Assembly: GCF_017052585.1 (NCBI RefSeq)
Contig: NZ_JAFFHZ010000001.1
Location: 4,526,001 to 4,590,000, forward strand
Direction: 5' to 3'
Source of the DNA: Paenibacillus apiarius
GTDB lineage: Bacteria > Bacillota > Bacilli > Paenibacillales > Paenibacillaceae
Length of the DNA stretch: 64,000 bases
Part shown: positions 19,901 through 28,325 of the stretch, piece by piece
Layout: each line of letters opens with the position of its first letter
Position numbering within the stretch: position 1 is the first letter of the stretch
Program-made: the position numbers and the translations under genes
The notes under the pieces: model-generated
Database searches by the model: none
What the model saw: only the letters and a program-made list of their open reading frames with translations
What the model was told of the DNA's origin: nothing

Positions 19901-21768
19901 CGGATGGCTGCGGCGTGGCGGACGAACTGGCCGCGCGTGTGCGGCATGAGGGGGATCGGGTCGCAATCGTGAAGGCGGGCGCCGCATTCGCCACGCACGA
20001 TGACGGAACGTTCACGCTGTCCCCTGGCTCGGCGGAGCACTATGCGCTGCTGCTGGATGAGCTGCGGAAGCGGGATCTCGCACCGGACCGCGTCGCCCAT
20101 TTCTGGAATGTCTCCTCCGCGGAGAAGGAAGCCAATCCAGATGTGAATTTATTCGGAGCGGCAGCAGAAGCGGAAGCGGTTGAACAGCGCCAGCAAGAGC
20201 TCGGGTATTACAGCTTGATTTATCTGGCTCAAGCGCTGCGCAAGCAGAAGGACGCCGCCGACGTCCGCATCGCCGTCGTGTCGACGGACATGCAGGAGGT
20301 AACGGGGCTGGAGCGGCTGTCTCCGGGCAAAATGACGCTGCTCGGCCCGTGTATGGTCATCCAACAGGAGTACAGCGGAATTACGTGCGTGAGCATCGAC
20401 ATCGATGCGCCGGAAGGGGCAAGCCATCAGCGGCGGATCGCCGATTGCGTCATGGCGGAATTGTCGGTTCCGGCTTCGGATCGTCTCATCGCCTATCGCG
20501 GCCATTACCGCTGGGTGCAGAACTACAAACCGATCGCTCTGCGCCAGGCGGACACTCCGGCAGAGCCATTCCGGGAGCGGGGCGTTTATCTAATCACCGG
20601 CGGCCTCGGCGGAATCGGGATGCTGACGGCCGAGTATTTGGCGCGGCATTTCCAGGCGCGGCTCATTCTTACCGGGCGTTCCGGTTTTCCCGCCCGGGAC
20701 GAATATGAGCGCTGGCTAGCCGAACATGGCGAGGAGCATCCGATCGCACGCAAAATCAGGCGCGTGCAGCAGTTGGAGGAGCTGGGCGCCGAGGTGACCT
20801 ATATGCAGGCCGATCTGTCCGACGAAGAACAGATGGGCCGCGTCTTCGGATTCATTGATGCCGCGTACGGTAGTTTGCACGGGGTCGTGCAGGCGGCGGG
20901 ACTTCCCGGCGGCGAATCCTTCCGCGCGGTAGAAAATATTGGCGGAGGCCAGGCCGACGAACAGTTCCGGGCCAAAGTCCAAGGCCTGCAGACGTTGGCA
21001 AGGCTGCTTGCCGACAGAGAGGCGGATGTGTGCATCCTGTTCTCGTCTATCGCCAGCGTGCTGGGAGGGCTTGGCTTCAGCGCCTATTCTGCCGCGAATC
21101 TGTATATGGACGCCTTTGCCCGCAGACAGAATCGGGCAGGCGGGGCGAAGTGGCTGTGCGTCAATTGGGATGCATGGGAGTTCTGGGAGCAGCACCAGTC
21201 GACGATCGGCGAGTCGCTCGTCGAACTGGCGATATTGCCTGCCGAAGCGCCGGATCTGTTCCGGTACGTCTACAACCCGTGCGGCAGCAACCAGATTATC
21301 GTGTCCACCGGAGATCTTCATACGCGGATTGATCAATGGATTCGGCATGCGGGCAAGAAAAAGGAAGAGCCGGCGGGAGACGGCGCCTCATTCGGCAGGC
21401 CGAACCTGACCAATCCTTATGTCGCGCCGCGCAACCAAGCCGAGAAGACGATCGCTGACGTGTGGAAACGATTTTTCCGGATCGATCAAGTAGGCATCCA
21501 CGATAATTTCTTTGATTTGGGAGCGAGCTCGCTCGACATGATTCAAGTGACCGGCAAATTGAACGAAGCGTTGGACGAAAGTATCGCCGTCGTCGATATG
21601 TTCACCTATCCTACCATTCATGCGCTCGCTCAGCGCCTTACCCGGAACGGACAGGACGAGGCGGAGGAAGCGGAAATGGAGAACCTGCTGATCGACTCCG
21701 TGGCGAAAGGGAAAAAACGGCAGCAGCAGCAAAAAGAAAAAAGACGCAAAGGAGAGGTCTTGCAATGA
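13939..21768 (+). CDS. Type I PKS, two modules: KS-AT-ACP / KS-AT-KR-ACP
   Basis: This 2609-residue protein starts with ATG behind AAGGGGGTGG, 13 nt after the previous gene. Module 1: KS (TACSTS Cys near 181), AT (GHSIGE near 629, HAFH near 727), ACP (GASSLD near 961); there is no ketoreductase between AT and ACP, so the keto group stays. A very polar Glu/Gln/His-rich linker (about 1000-1060) leads to module 2: KS (Cys near 1230), AT (GHSIGE near 1676, HAFH near 1774), KR (about 2215-2410; GGLGGIG, FSAYSAAN) and ACP (GASSLD near 2529). Both ATs look malonyl-specific. The second and third extensions after Leu would therefore leave one keto and one hydroxyl, which an aromatising polyketide needs at the ring-closure carbon and the dehydrated carbon. 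The C-terminal end is rich in Lys/Gln/Arg and may be a docking tail for the next protein, whose start overlaps this stop. Confidence 0.93.
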   Translation: MSAVNGMYEGTGLEIAVIGMAGRFPGAKNIAEFWDNLQNGVESVTFFTDEELKEAGIDPEVLRHPQYVKAKAMLEDVESFDAPFFDYTPREAELVDPQFRLFHECSWEALENAGYTPESEGKLIGVYAGASPNTYWVASQIMGASHASDHFQILQLNNPSFTTRISYKLNLKGPSVSVQTACSTSLVSIHLACQGLLGGECDLALAGGVSINLPRKTGYLYQEGMIQSPDGHCRPFDEGANGTLFGDGIGIVVLKRLADAIADGDTIHAVIKGSAINNDGSRKVGYTAPSTNGQVEVIRAAHQMAEVQPESIGYIEAHGTGTALGDPIEVEALQLAFATEKAGFCKIGSLKSNIGHLDAAAGVAGFIKAVLALEHKQIPPSLHFHNPNPKIDFASSPFAVNTELTRWERTSGPLRAGVSSFGIGGTNAHVVLEEAPPMAAGSAGRDMKLLVLSAETEEGLERATRNLGDFLRTRPEVDLADAAYTLQTGRKRFRFRRALVCSDVQAAIARLEAPADGKAHTGVSEHDQARVIFLFPGQGSQYVNMGLDLYRKEPLFRAEMDRCCDIIAAAGGADPRAMLYLAKGSAASLSAAERLNQTEAAQPALFAFEYALAKLLMSWGIQPRAMIGHSIGEYTAACLSGVLSLKAALELVTLRGKLMQGLPAGEMLSVSMSEASLSALLPAELALAAVNGPELCVVSGPHAAISSFEAKLAERQVAHRKLHTSHAFHSAMMEPILAQYADKVKQIPLSAPAIPYVSNVTGTWMTAEDAADPAYWTRHLRGTVRFAAGAAELLKEKQAVFIEVGPGNVLSSFMRKQEEQAAARGHEVLHLVRHPQEQAADDAFLLEKLCKMWIAGVQIDWAGYYASESRRRIALPTYPFERRRYSVDGTRLALDGMRREAALREVSRAEAGPGNGAGQRETGSVRMVPASAIEQTIADIVQSHFGFAQLGMNDNFFEIGASSLDISQLADKLAGALRKDIPVVALYSYPTVRTLAVFLREEGLGTAAEEAEEQDGARQRAIEEGLARADRMRAQSSREREQGEHQEHGEQREHESSGENGLEIAVIGMAARLPGADTLDQFWRNLRDGVESISFFTDEELLQEGVDPQLLSHPSYVKAKGVLNGFDQFDAAFFGYSPREAQLMDPQLRLFHECAWEALESAGYNPDAYPGLIGVYAGATPNLEWVSRFAAALGGTERFSAMLLNDREFFSTQLSYKLNLRGPSISMQTACSTSLVNIVLASQGLLAGACDIALAGGATVSVPHRSGYLYEDGMIQSPDGHCRAFDEQAAGTVFGDGVGVVILKRLRDAIADGDVIHAVIKGFGLNNDGTRKVGFTAPSTKGQAEVIRAAHLMAGVEPESITYVEAHGTGTNMGDPIEIEALKEAFRTEKTGFCRIGSVKTNVGHLNSAAGAAGFIKTVLALKAKQIPPSLHFERENPKIGFANSPFVVNTELTPWESGRYPLRSGVSSFGIGGTNAHVILEEAPVARASGAGRDDKLLLLSARTATALTEAKARLAAFLTERPDVNLADVAYTLQAGRKAFEWRAAFVCRNTREAAAILASSEPDKIAVAETGTQSRSVVFMFPGQGSQYVNMGRDLYRDEPVFRDELDRCLELVQPHMTVDLKAVLFPHEIDQTAQEEILLRTDIAQPVLFMVEYALAKLLMRWGVRPEAMMGHSIGEYVAACLAGVFTLEAALELVALRGRLMQGLPAGSMLSVALPESELRSLLPQRLALAAVNSSALCVVAGESAEIDAFARLLDGKGFACRRLHTSHAFHSHMMDPILAAYADKVRAIRLAEPTMPFISNVSGTWITAEEATDAEYWVRHLRSAVRFADGLDELLSNPRAVFIEAGPGNALCTFVRKHLAASRERVAVNMLRHPQEAASDSAHLLHKIGRLWLAGVDMDWTGFNAHERRRRIELPTYPMERQRYWLDEQSQPLAAGRPSAPRSGGKNPNMADWFYYPSWERALLQERPEERQQNGHRWLVFADGCGVADELAARVRHEGDRVAIVKAGAAFATHDDGTFTLSPGSAEHYALLLDELRKRDLAPDRVAHFWNVSSAEKEANPDVNLFGAAAEAEAVEQRQQELGYYSLIYLAQALRKQKDAADVRIAVVSTDMQEVTGLERLSPGKMTLLGPCMVIQQEYSGITCVSIDIDAPEGASHQRRIADCVMAELSVPASDRLIAYRGHYRWVQNYKPIALRQADTPAEPFRERGVYLITGGLGGIGMLTAEYLARHFQARLILTGRSGFPARDEYERWLAEHGEEHPIARKIRRVQQLEELGAEVTYMQADLSDEEQMGRVFGFIDAAYGSLHGVVQAAGLPGGESFRAVENIGGGQADEQFRAKVQGLQTLARLLADREADVCILFSSIASVLGGLGFSAYSAANLYMDAFARRQNRAGGAKWLCVNWDAWEFWEQHQSTIGESLVELAILPAEAPDLFRYVYNPCGSNQIIVSTGDLHTRIDQWIRHAGKKKEEPAGDGASFGRPNLTNPYVAPRNQAEKTIADVWKRFFRIDQVGIHDNFFDLGASSLDMIQVTGKLNEALDESIAVVDMFTYPTIHALAQRLTRNGQDEAEEAEMENLLIDSVAKGKKRQQQQKEKRRKGEVLQ

Positions 21769-24700
21769 GCGGATCGAACGGAAGGGAGTACACCGGGTCG
21801 GAAATCGCCGTCATCGGCATGTCGGGAAGGTTCCCAGGGGCTAAAAACTTGCGGGAATATTGGGACAACCTGCGCAATGGCAAGGAAAGCATTTCCTTTT
21901 TCAGCGACGAGGAACTGTTGGAGGCGGGCATAGATCCAGAAGTGGTGCGTCATCCGAACTATGTGAAAGCAAAAGGAATGCTCGATGACATCGAGTACTT
22001 TGATCCCGAGTTTTTCGACTATACTCCGCGCGAAGCGGAGGTCATGGATCCGCAATTCCGCCTTCTCCACGAATGCTCCTGGGAAGCGCTCGAACAAGCG
22101 GGGTACGATCCGAAGACGTATAGAGGAGCCATTGGGCTATATACCGGCGCAGCCTTCAATTCCCACTGGTTCATGCGGGCGTTCAAGGGGCTGGGGACGG
22201 CGGAGGAATCCGCCACGCTGGAGACGGCTATGCTGAACCTGCGCGATTATATGGCAACGCTCGTGTCGTATAAATTGAACTTGAAGGGACCGAGCTTTAC
22301 GGTGCAGACGGCTTGCTCCACTTCGCTTGTGGCCGTTCATCTGGCCTGCCAAGGACTGCTTAGCGGAGAGTGCGGCATGGCGCTTGCCGGAGGCGTGTCG
22401 ATACAACTTCCGCAGAAAAACGGCTATTTCTATCAAGAGGGCATGATTAATTCGCCTGACGGGCACTGCCGCGCCTTCGACGAACGGGCGGCCGGCACCG
22501 TCTTCGGAGACGGTGCGGGCATCGTCGTCCTGAAACCGCTGGAGGATGCGCTTGCGGATGGTGACCATATATTCGCCGTAATCAAAGGCTCGGCGATCAA
22601 CAATGACGGCAACCGGAAAGTAGGCTATACCGCACCGAGCACGTCGGGGCAAGTGTCCGTCATCCGTGCCGCGCATCACGTGTCAGAGGTGGAGCCGGAA
22701 AGCATCAGCTACATCGAAGCGCACGGCACGGGCACGACGCTGGGCGATCCGATCGAGATTGAAGCGTTGAAAACCGCATTTCAAACGGAGAAGAAACGGT
22801 ATTGCGGCATTGGATCGGCCAAATCCAACATCGGACATTTGAACAACGCCGCCGGAGTGGCTGGATTCATAAAGACCGTGCTCGCGCTTGCCCACAAACA
22901 ATTGCCGCCGACGCTTCATTACGAGCGTCCGAATCCGAAGATCGATTTCGCGAACAGCCCGTTCTATGTCAACGACCGATTGAGAGACTGGACTAACGAC
23001 AGTCACCCGCTGCGGGCCGGCGTCAGCTCATTCGGCATCGGCGGCACTAATGCGCACGTCGTTCTGGAGGAGGCGCCGCCAGCGCCCGCTTCCTCCCCGG
23101 GCAGAACCGCGCAGCTGATCGCTTTGTCCGCCAAGACGGAAGCTTCGCTCGACCGGCTGACCGAGCGGATGGCCCGGCATTTACAGGAGCGCCCGGACAT
23201 ATCCTTGGCCGATATGGCGTATACGCTGCAGGTGGGTCGCGCGTCGTTCCCGCATCGCCGCACGTTCGTCTGCGGCAGCGCGGAGGAAGCGGCCGCACGG
23301 CTGGCTCAGCTCGGCTCCGCCGATGTCCAGAGCGGAATTGCCGCTGCGGATGACAAGCCGGTCGTATTCATGTTCTCCGGCCAAGGATCGCAATACGTCG
23401 GGATGGGAAGGGAGCTGTATGAACGGGAACCATTGTTTCGCGACGAGGCGAACCGCTGCTTCGAACAGATGCCGGACGAAGTCGGCCGGGAGGTGAAGCG
23501 GGTTCTGTATCCGTCTGCCGAAGATCCGGAAGCGGCCGGGGCTCTCATTAATCGGACAGACATTGCGCAGCCGGTCATATTTACGGTCGAGTACGCGCTT
23601 GCCAAGCTGATGATGAAGTGGGGGCTGGACCCGCAGGCAATGATCGGGCACAGCATCGGCGAATATGTCGCCGCATGCATAGCCGGCGTCTTTTCGCTTG
23701 AAGATGCCATTCGGCTCGTCACGCTTCGCGGCCAGTTGATGCAGAGCCTTCCGGGCGGTGTCATGCTAAGCGTCCCTCTGACCGAGGAGGAGCTGCTGCC
23801 GCTGCTGCCCAGCGGCCTGTCGCTGGCTGCGGTGAACGCGCCTTCCATGTGCGTCGTATCGGGTCCGCACGAAGAGGTTGAGGCGCTGGCTGCCTCGCTG
23901 GAGGAGAGAGGGCACGGCTGCCGGCGTCTTCATACGTCCCACGCGTTCCATTCTGCAATGATGGAACCGATACTGGAGGAATATGAGCGGGAGGTGGGCA
24001 AGCTTGTGCTGAATCCGCCGTGCAAACCGTTCATTTCGAACGTGACGGGGACGTGGATTCGGGATGAGGAAGCGGTAAGTCCGGCTTACTGGGCGCGGCA
24101 TCTGCGCAGTACGGTGCGGTTTGCCGACGGACTCACGACATTGTTCACCGAGCTCGACGCTGCGTTTGCCGAGATTGGCGGCGGCAATGCGCTGACCGCA
24201 TTTGCAAGGTGGCATGCGGACGCAACGGAGGAGCGCGTCTTTGCGAACCTGATGCGGCATCCGCAGCAGAACTCGTCGGATGTGGCGCATCTGCTCCTTC
24301 AAATCGGACGGTTGTGGAATGCCGGCGTGAAAATCGATTGGACCCGCTTCTACGGGGAGGAGAAAAGGAATCGCATTCCTTTGCCCACGTATCCGTTTGA
24401 CCGCAGACGTTTCTGGATCGACGAGGAGGGAATCCGCATCGTCCACTCTGGCTCGGCGACGGAGAGCGCAGGGCAATCCGGCGGCATGGAGCTGCATGCG
24501 CGGCCGGAGCTGCCGAGCGGGTTGGCCGCGTCCCGGAATCCGCTGGAAGAGACGTTGTTACATATTTGGCGGAATCTGTTCGGCATTGAGGAAATCGGGG
24601 TTCACGATGATTTCTTTGAATTGGGCGGCCATTCCTTGAAGGCGACCAGCCTTATCACCAAGATACATAAGGAGCTCGATGCGGAGCTGGCATTGTCGGA

Positions 24701-27700
24701 TATTTTCAACATGCCGACGATTAGCGAGCTTGCCCGGCATATCCGACAAATGGAGAAAAATGAATATTTGGCTATCGCGCCGGCGGAACCCAAACCGTAT
24801 TATCAGCTTTCATCGGCCCAGAAACGAACGTTCCTCATCCATCAGCAAATCGGCGAAGTGACTACCTACAACATGCCGATGGCCTTGTTGGTGCACGGGA
24901 AAGCCGACGCGGAACGGTTTGAGGAAGCATTTGTCAAATTGATTCAACGTCATGAAAATATGCGCACCTCGTTCCATATGGTGGACGGTGAGCCGATGCA
25001 GCGCATCCACGAAAGCTTTGCGTTTGCCATCGAACGCCTCGAAGCAGACGAGCAGGACATGAAGAAAATCGTAAGACGGTTCATCAAACCGTTCGATTTG
25101 GGCCAGGCTCCGCTTATTCGCGCCGCCTTCGTCAAGCTTGCGCCGGAGAAGCATGTGCTGCTCATGGATATGCATAATATCGTATCGGACGGGGCGTCGA
25201 TGAATGTGTTCATCAAAGAGTTCAGCGATCTGTATGCCGGGAAGGATATCCCGCCATTGCGGATTCAGTACAAGGATTATGCGGAATGGCAGCACCGTCT
25301 GCTGGGCGGGGATGTCATTCGGAAGCAAGAGCAATATTGGATGAACCAGTTCCGGCAAGACATCCCGGTGCTGAATATGCCGACCGACTTCGAGCGGCCC
25401 GAATTCCAATCTTTCGTCGGAAGAGCGCATAAGCTCAACCTGTCCAAGGAAACTGCGGATCGGCTGAACGCTTTGGCCAAATCACAAAATGTCACGATCA
25501 ACGTGCTGCTGTTTCACCTGTACACCATTGTGCTGCATAACTATACCGGCCAACACGATATGACGGTCGGATCGCTTGTCGCAGGCAGGCGCCATGCCGA
25601 TGTGGAGCCATTGATCGGCATGTTCACCAACTTCCTGCCGATTCGGGTCTGCTTGGAGGAGCGCCGCACCATTCTCGATCAGCTGCGAACTTTGAACGAT
25701 ACGATGATGAACGCCTATGAAAATCAGGATTTCCCGTTTGACCGGATGGTCGAGAAGCTATCGGCGAAATTGCCGCGCGGCCGCAATCCGCTGTTTGATA
25801 CGATGATGATTTTCCACAACGAGTTTGACGGAGATACAGTACTGACCGCCGAGGGGCTCACCTTTGAGAACTATGACATTACAAAGGGGATTTCCAAGCT
25901 CGACTTTAAGCTTGATATCGGCTACGCGGATAACGGCGGGCTGCTCTGCGTCATGCAGTATAACACCGCTTTGTTCGCCGAAGAGACGATGGCGGGACTG
26001 ATGAGGCACTTTACCGAGCTCATTGACTTTGTGCTGGCCGACCCGGATCGCGAGCTGGGGTCAATCGAGTTGTTCACCGAAGCGCAGCGGCGCGAACTGG
26101 CCGCGAAGAGACGCAATCCCGCAACGGAACGTGTCTTTGCCGTGACAGCCGCCTCCACCTTTACGGCGGATCCGATTCGCCCATACGTCAGCTGGTGGGG
26201 CCAGCAATTCGGAACGCGCATCGATGTCCGTTTTGCGCCGTATCACCAAGTGTTTCAAGAGCTTCTGAACCCGGATAGCTCTCTCTCGTCCGATGGCGAT
26301 GCCGGACTGCTGCTCGTCCGCTTTGAAGACTGGCTGCGGGATGACCGCTCGCCGGAGGCTGAGAGAATCAAGAAGCTGGAACGCGCGCTCGGCGATCTGG
26401 TGCAGGCGCTGTCTGCGGGGCGGAGCGCGCGGCCGCTGTTTGCCGGGGTGTTTCCCGTGTCGGCTTCACTGGCTGCCTCTCCGGTCATGGCAAGTTATTT
26501 GGAGGAGCTGACGAATCGGTGGAAGCGAGAGCTGGAACGGCTGGAGCATGTCCATGTCATCGATTTCAGAGAGGTTGGCGCGATGTTTGGCGTCGAGCAA
26601 ATATACGATGCAGCCGCCGATCAAGCTGCGCACATGCCGTTCACGCCAGAATACTACGCGGCAATCGGGACATTTACGGCGCGTCGCCTGTTGGCTTGGC
26701 AAGGACATCCGTTCAAGGTCATTGCAGTGGATTGCGACAATACGCTGTGGCATGGAGTGTGCGGCGAAGATGGAGCGGAAGGGGTGACCGTCGGGGAGCC
26801 TTACCGCGAGCTGCAACGGTATTTGCTGACCAAGCAGCAGGAAGGCATGCTGTTGGTGCTCGTCAGCAAGAACAATGACACGGATGTATGGAATGTATTC
26901 GACAACCATCCTGACATGCTGTTGAAAAAAGAACATCTCGCCGGCTGGCGCATCAATTGGAGCTCTAAGTCCGAAAATTTGCAGTCATTGGCGGAGGAAC
27001 TCCGGTTGGGATTGGATAGCTTTGTCTTCATTGATGACAGCTCGTTGGAATGCTCCGAGGTTCAGTCGAATTGTCCGGACGTGCTCACGCTGCAGCAGCC
27101 CGGCGAACGGCAACTGCCGGCATTCCTGCAGCATGTGTGGGCGTTGGACCGCATCCGGGTGACGGAAGACGACAAGCGAAGAACCGAAATGTATGCAACG
27201 GAGCGCAAACGCGGCGAAATTCGCGCGTCGGCTTCATCGCTGCAGGCGTTCCTCGACGAATTGGAGCTGATGATGAGCCTCAACGAGGCGAGGGCCGGGC
27301 AACTTCCGCGCATCGCCCAGCTTATGCAGCGGACCAATCAATTTACGCTCCATGCGGACCGCAGCACGGAGAGCGGCTTGGCAGCCATTCTTGCGGAGCC
27401 TGATACGGCGTGCTGGGCGATCGAAGCCGCAGATCGATTCGGACGCTACGGTCTGGTTGGAGCGGTCATTACTAGATGCGAGCGCGGCATCTTGCATCTG
27501 GACGCCTTCCTCCTGAGCTGCCGGATTCTCGGAAGAGGAATCGAAGCAGCCGTGCTCAGCTCCTTGAAGCCGTACTGCCGTGAACGGCAGGCCGACTATA
27601 TCGAAGCTGTCTGCACGCTAACCGGGAAGAACGAACCGATGCTGGCCTTTTTGAAAGCAGGAAAGTGGATCGTCATGGAGGAGACGGAGCGAACCGTGCG

Positions 27701-28238
27701 CTTCCGGCATGCGGTAGAGGATATTCCAGACACTATCGGCCATATCCAATGTGTCTGCAATGCGCCTCTTCCCGGAAACGAAGAGCCGCAGCGCGCCGAG
27801 AACGAAAGGCATCATACAGCAAATATCGTTACTGCCGCAGAGCGAAGCTTCGAGCAGCCGGCCTGGGAGGCGGTTGTCAGGGGCCGGGAAAATCAGACGC
27901 ACCGGCATCAGCTTCTCCCGCTGCAATATTATAACGCGTCCCGACTGCTCCAACTGCCCGTGCAGGAAATCGAGGAGGGGGCGGCGCTGAGATCCGCATA
28001 CCGTGCGCCCACCAATGAGGTGGAAGCGGCACTGGTGCAAATTTGGGAACAGGTGCTCGGAATCGGCAGCATCGGAATCGACGATGACTTTTTCCGTTTG
28101 GGCGGCAGCTCCCTTCATGCGGTCCGGGTTGAGATTGAAATGGAGAAGCAAGGTCTCTTCACGGATGGGCAGCAATTATTCAAATATCGGACGATACATC
28201 AATTGAGTCCGTTCATACGCGTCTCCGTCATGGATTGA
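21765..28238 (+). CDS. Terminal PKS-NRPS hybrid: KS-AT-ACP-C-FkbH-ACP, no thioesterase
   Basis: This 2157-residue protein has an ATGA overlap with the previous gene and AAAGGAGAGG ahead of it. Domains: KS (TACSTS Cys near 183), AT (GHSIGE near 628, HAFH near 726), ACP (GGHSLK near 953), condensation-type domain (about 1000-1440), FkbH domain (about 1455-1975) and a terminal carrier domain (GGSSLH near 2115). There is no KR, so the fourth extension after Leu keeps its keto group. The C domain reads MHNIVSDG where HHxxxDG is expected, so the usual catalytic second His is Asn. The FkbH domain has the HAD motif VDCDNTLWHGVCGEDG and a C-terminal GNAT-like half. FkbH enzymes dephosphorylate 1,3-bisphosphoglycerate and load glyceryl (sometimes lactyl) onto a carrier, so here FkbH sits where an A domain would be. 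No TE or reductase follows. Release could be by ester formation or by internal lactonisation. The sequence does not decide. Confidence 0.92.
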   Translation: MSGSNGREYTGSEIAVIGMSGRFPGAKNLREYWDNLRNGKESISFFSDEELLEAGIDPEVVRHPNYVKAKGMLDDIEYFDPEFFDYTPREAEVMDPQFRLLHECSWEALEQAGYDPKTYRGAIGLYTGAAFNSHWFMRAFKGLGTAEESATLETAMLNLRDYMATLVSYKLNLKGPSFTVQTACSTSLVAVHLACQGLLSGECGMALAGGVSIQLPQKNGYFYQEGMINSPDGHCRAFDERAAGTVFGDGAGIVVLKPLEDALADGDHIFAVIKGSAINNDGNRKVGYTAPSTSGQVSVIRAAHHVSEVEPESISYIEAHGTGTTLGDPIEIEALKTAFQTEKKRYCGIGSAKSNIGHLNNAAGVAGFIKTVLALAHKQLPPTLHYERPNPKIDFANSPFYVNDRLRDWTNDSHPLRAGVSSFGIGGTNAHVVLEEAPPAPASSPGRTAQLIALSAKTEASLDRLTERMARHLQERPDISLADMAYTLQVGRASFPHRRTFVCGSAEEAAARLAQLGSADVQSGIAAADDKPVVFMFSGQGSQYVGMGRELYEREPLFRDEANRCFEQMPDEVGREVKRVLYPSAEDPEAAGALINRTDIAQPVIFTVEYALAKLMMKWGLDPQAMIGHSIGEYVAACIAGVFSLEDAIRLVTLRGQLMQSLPGGVMLSVPLTEEELLPLLPSGLSLAAVNAPSMCVVSGPHEEVEALAASLEERGHGCRRLHTSHAFHSAMMEPILEEYEREVGKLVLNPPCKPFISNVTGTWIRDEEAVSPAYWARHLRSTVRFADGLTTLFTELDAAFAEIGGGNALTAFARWHADATEERVFANLMRHPQQNSSDVAHLLLQIGRLWNAGVKIDWTRFYGEEKRNRIPLPTYPFDRRRFWIDEEGIRIVHSGSATESAGQSGGMELHARPELPSGLAASRNPLEETLLHIWRNLFGIEEIGVHDDFFELGGHSLKATSLITKIHKELDAELALSDIFNMPTISELARHIRQMEKNEYLAIAPAEPKPYYQLSSAQKRTFLIHQQIGEVTTYNMPMALLVHGKADAERFEEAFVKLIQRHENMRTSFHMVDGEPMQRIHESFAFAIERLEADEQDMKKIVRRFIKPFDLGQAPLIRAAFVKLAPEKHVLLMDMHNIVSDGASMNVFIKEFSDLYAGKDIPPLRIQYKDYAEWQHRLLGGDVIRKQEQYWMNQFRQDIPVLNMPTDFERPEFQSFVGRAHKLNLSKETADRLNALAKSQNVTINVLLFHLYTIVLHNYTGQHDMTVGSLVAGRRHADVEPLIGMFTNFLPIRVCLEERRTILDQLRTLNDTMMNAYENQDFPFDRMVEKLSAKLPRGRNPLFDTMMIFHNEFDGDTVLTAEGLTFENYDITKGISKLDFKLDIGYADNGGLLCVMQYNTALFAEETMAGLMRHFTELIDFVLADPDRELGSIELFTEAQRRELAAKRRNPATERVFAVTAASTFTADPIRPYVSWWGQQFGTRIDVRFAPYHQVFQELLNPDSSLSSDGDAGLLLVRFEDWLRDDRSPEAERIKKLERALGDLVQALSAGRSARPLFAGVFPVSASLAASPVMASYLEELTNRWKRELERLEHVHVIDFREVGAMFGVEQIYDAAADQAAHMPFTPEYYAAIGTFTARRLLAWQGHPFKVIAVDCDNTLWHGVCGEDGAEGVTVGEPYRELQRYLLTKQQEGMLLVLVSKNNDTDVWNVFDNHPDMLLKKEHLAGWRINWSSKSENLQSLAEELRLGLDSFVFIDDSSLECSEVQSNCPDVLTLQQPGERQLPAFLQHVWALDRIRVTEDDKRRTEMYATERKRGEIRASASSLQAFLDELELMMSLNEARAGQLPRIAQLMQRTNQFTLHADRSTESGLAAILAEPDTACWAIEAADRFGRYGLVGAVITRCERGILHLDAFLLSCRILGRGIEAAVLSSLKPYCRERQADYIEAVCTLTGKNEPMLAFLKAGKWIVMEETERTVRFRHAVEDIPDTIGHIQCVCNAPLPGNEEPQRAENERHHTANIVTAAERSFEQPAWEAVVRGRENQTHRHQLLPLQYYNASRLLQLPVQEIEEGAALRSAYRAPTNEVEAALVQIWEQVLGIGSIGIDDDFFRLGGSSLHAVRVEIEMEKQGLFTDGQQLFKYRTIHQLSPFIRVSVMD

Positions 28239-28262
28239 TTCGGAGCGGCTCTTATCGTATTC

Positions 28263-28312
28263 AAGGCATCTGCCGATAAAGGGAATCCTTTACGGCAGAT
28301 GTCTTGCTTTTG
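28263..28312 (+). terminator. Hairpin after the terminal synthase gene
   Basis: AAGGCATCTGCCG at 28263-28275 pairs with CGGCAGATGTCTT at 28293-28305 (12 of 13 pairs) around a 17-nt loop, followed by TGCTTTTGCTT. The stem is strong but the T-tract is broken, so it is a probable intrinsic terminator ending the synthase operon. Confidence 0.65.
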
Positions 28313-28325
28313 CTTGGGAAATATA

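Noticed and set aside
28000..28238. Thioesterase or reductase at the end of the last synthase
   Set aside because: After the terminal carrier domain (GGSSLH) only about 40 residues remain; no GxSxG esterase motif or Rossmann loop is present.
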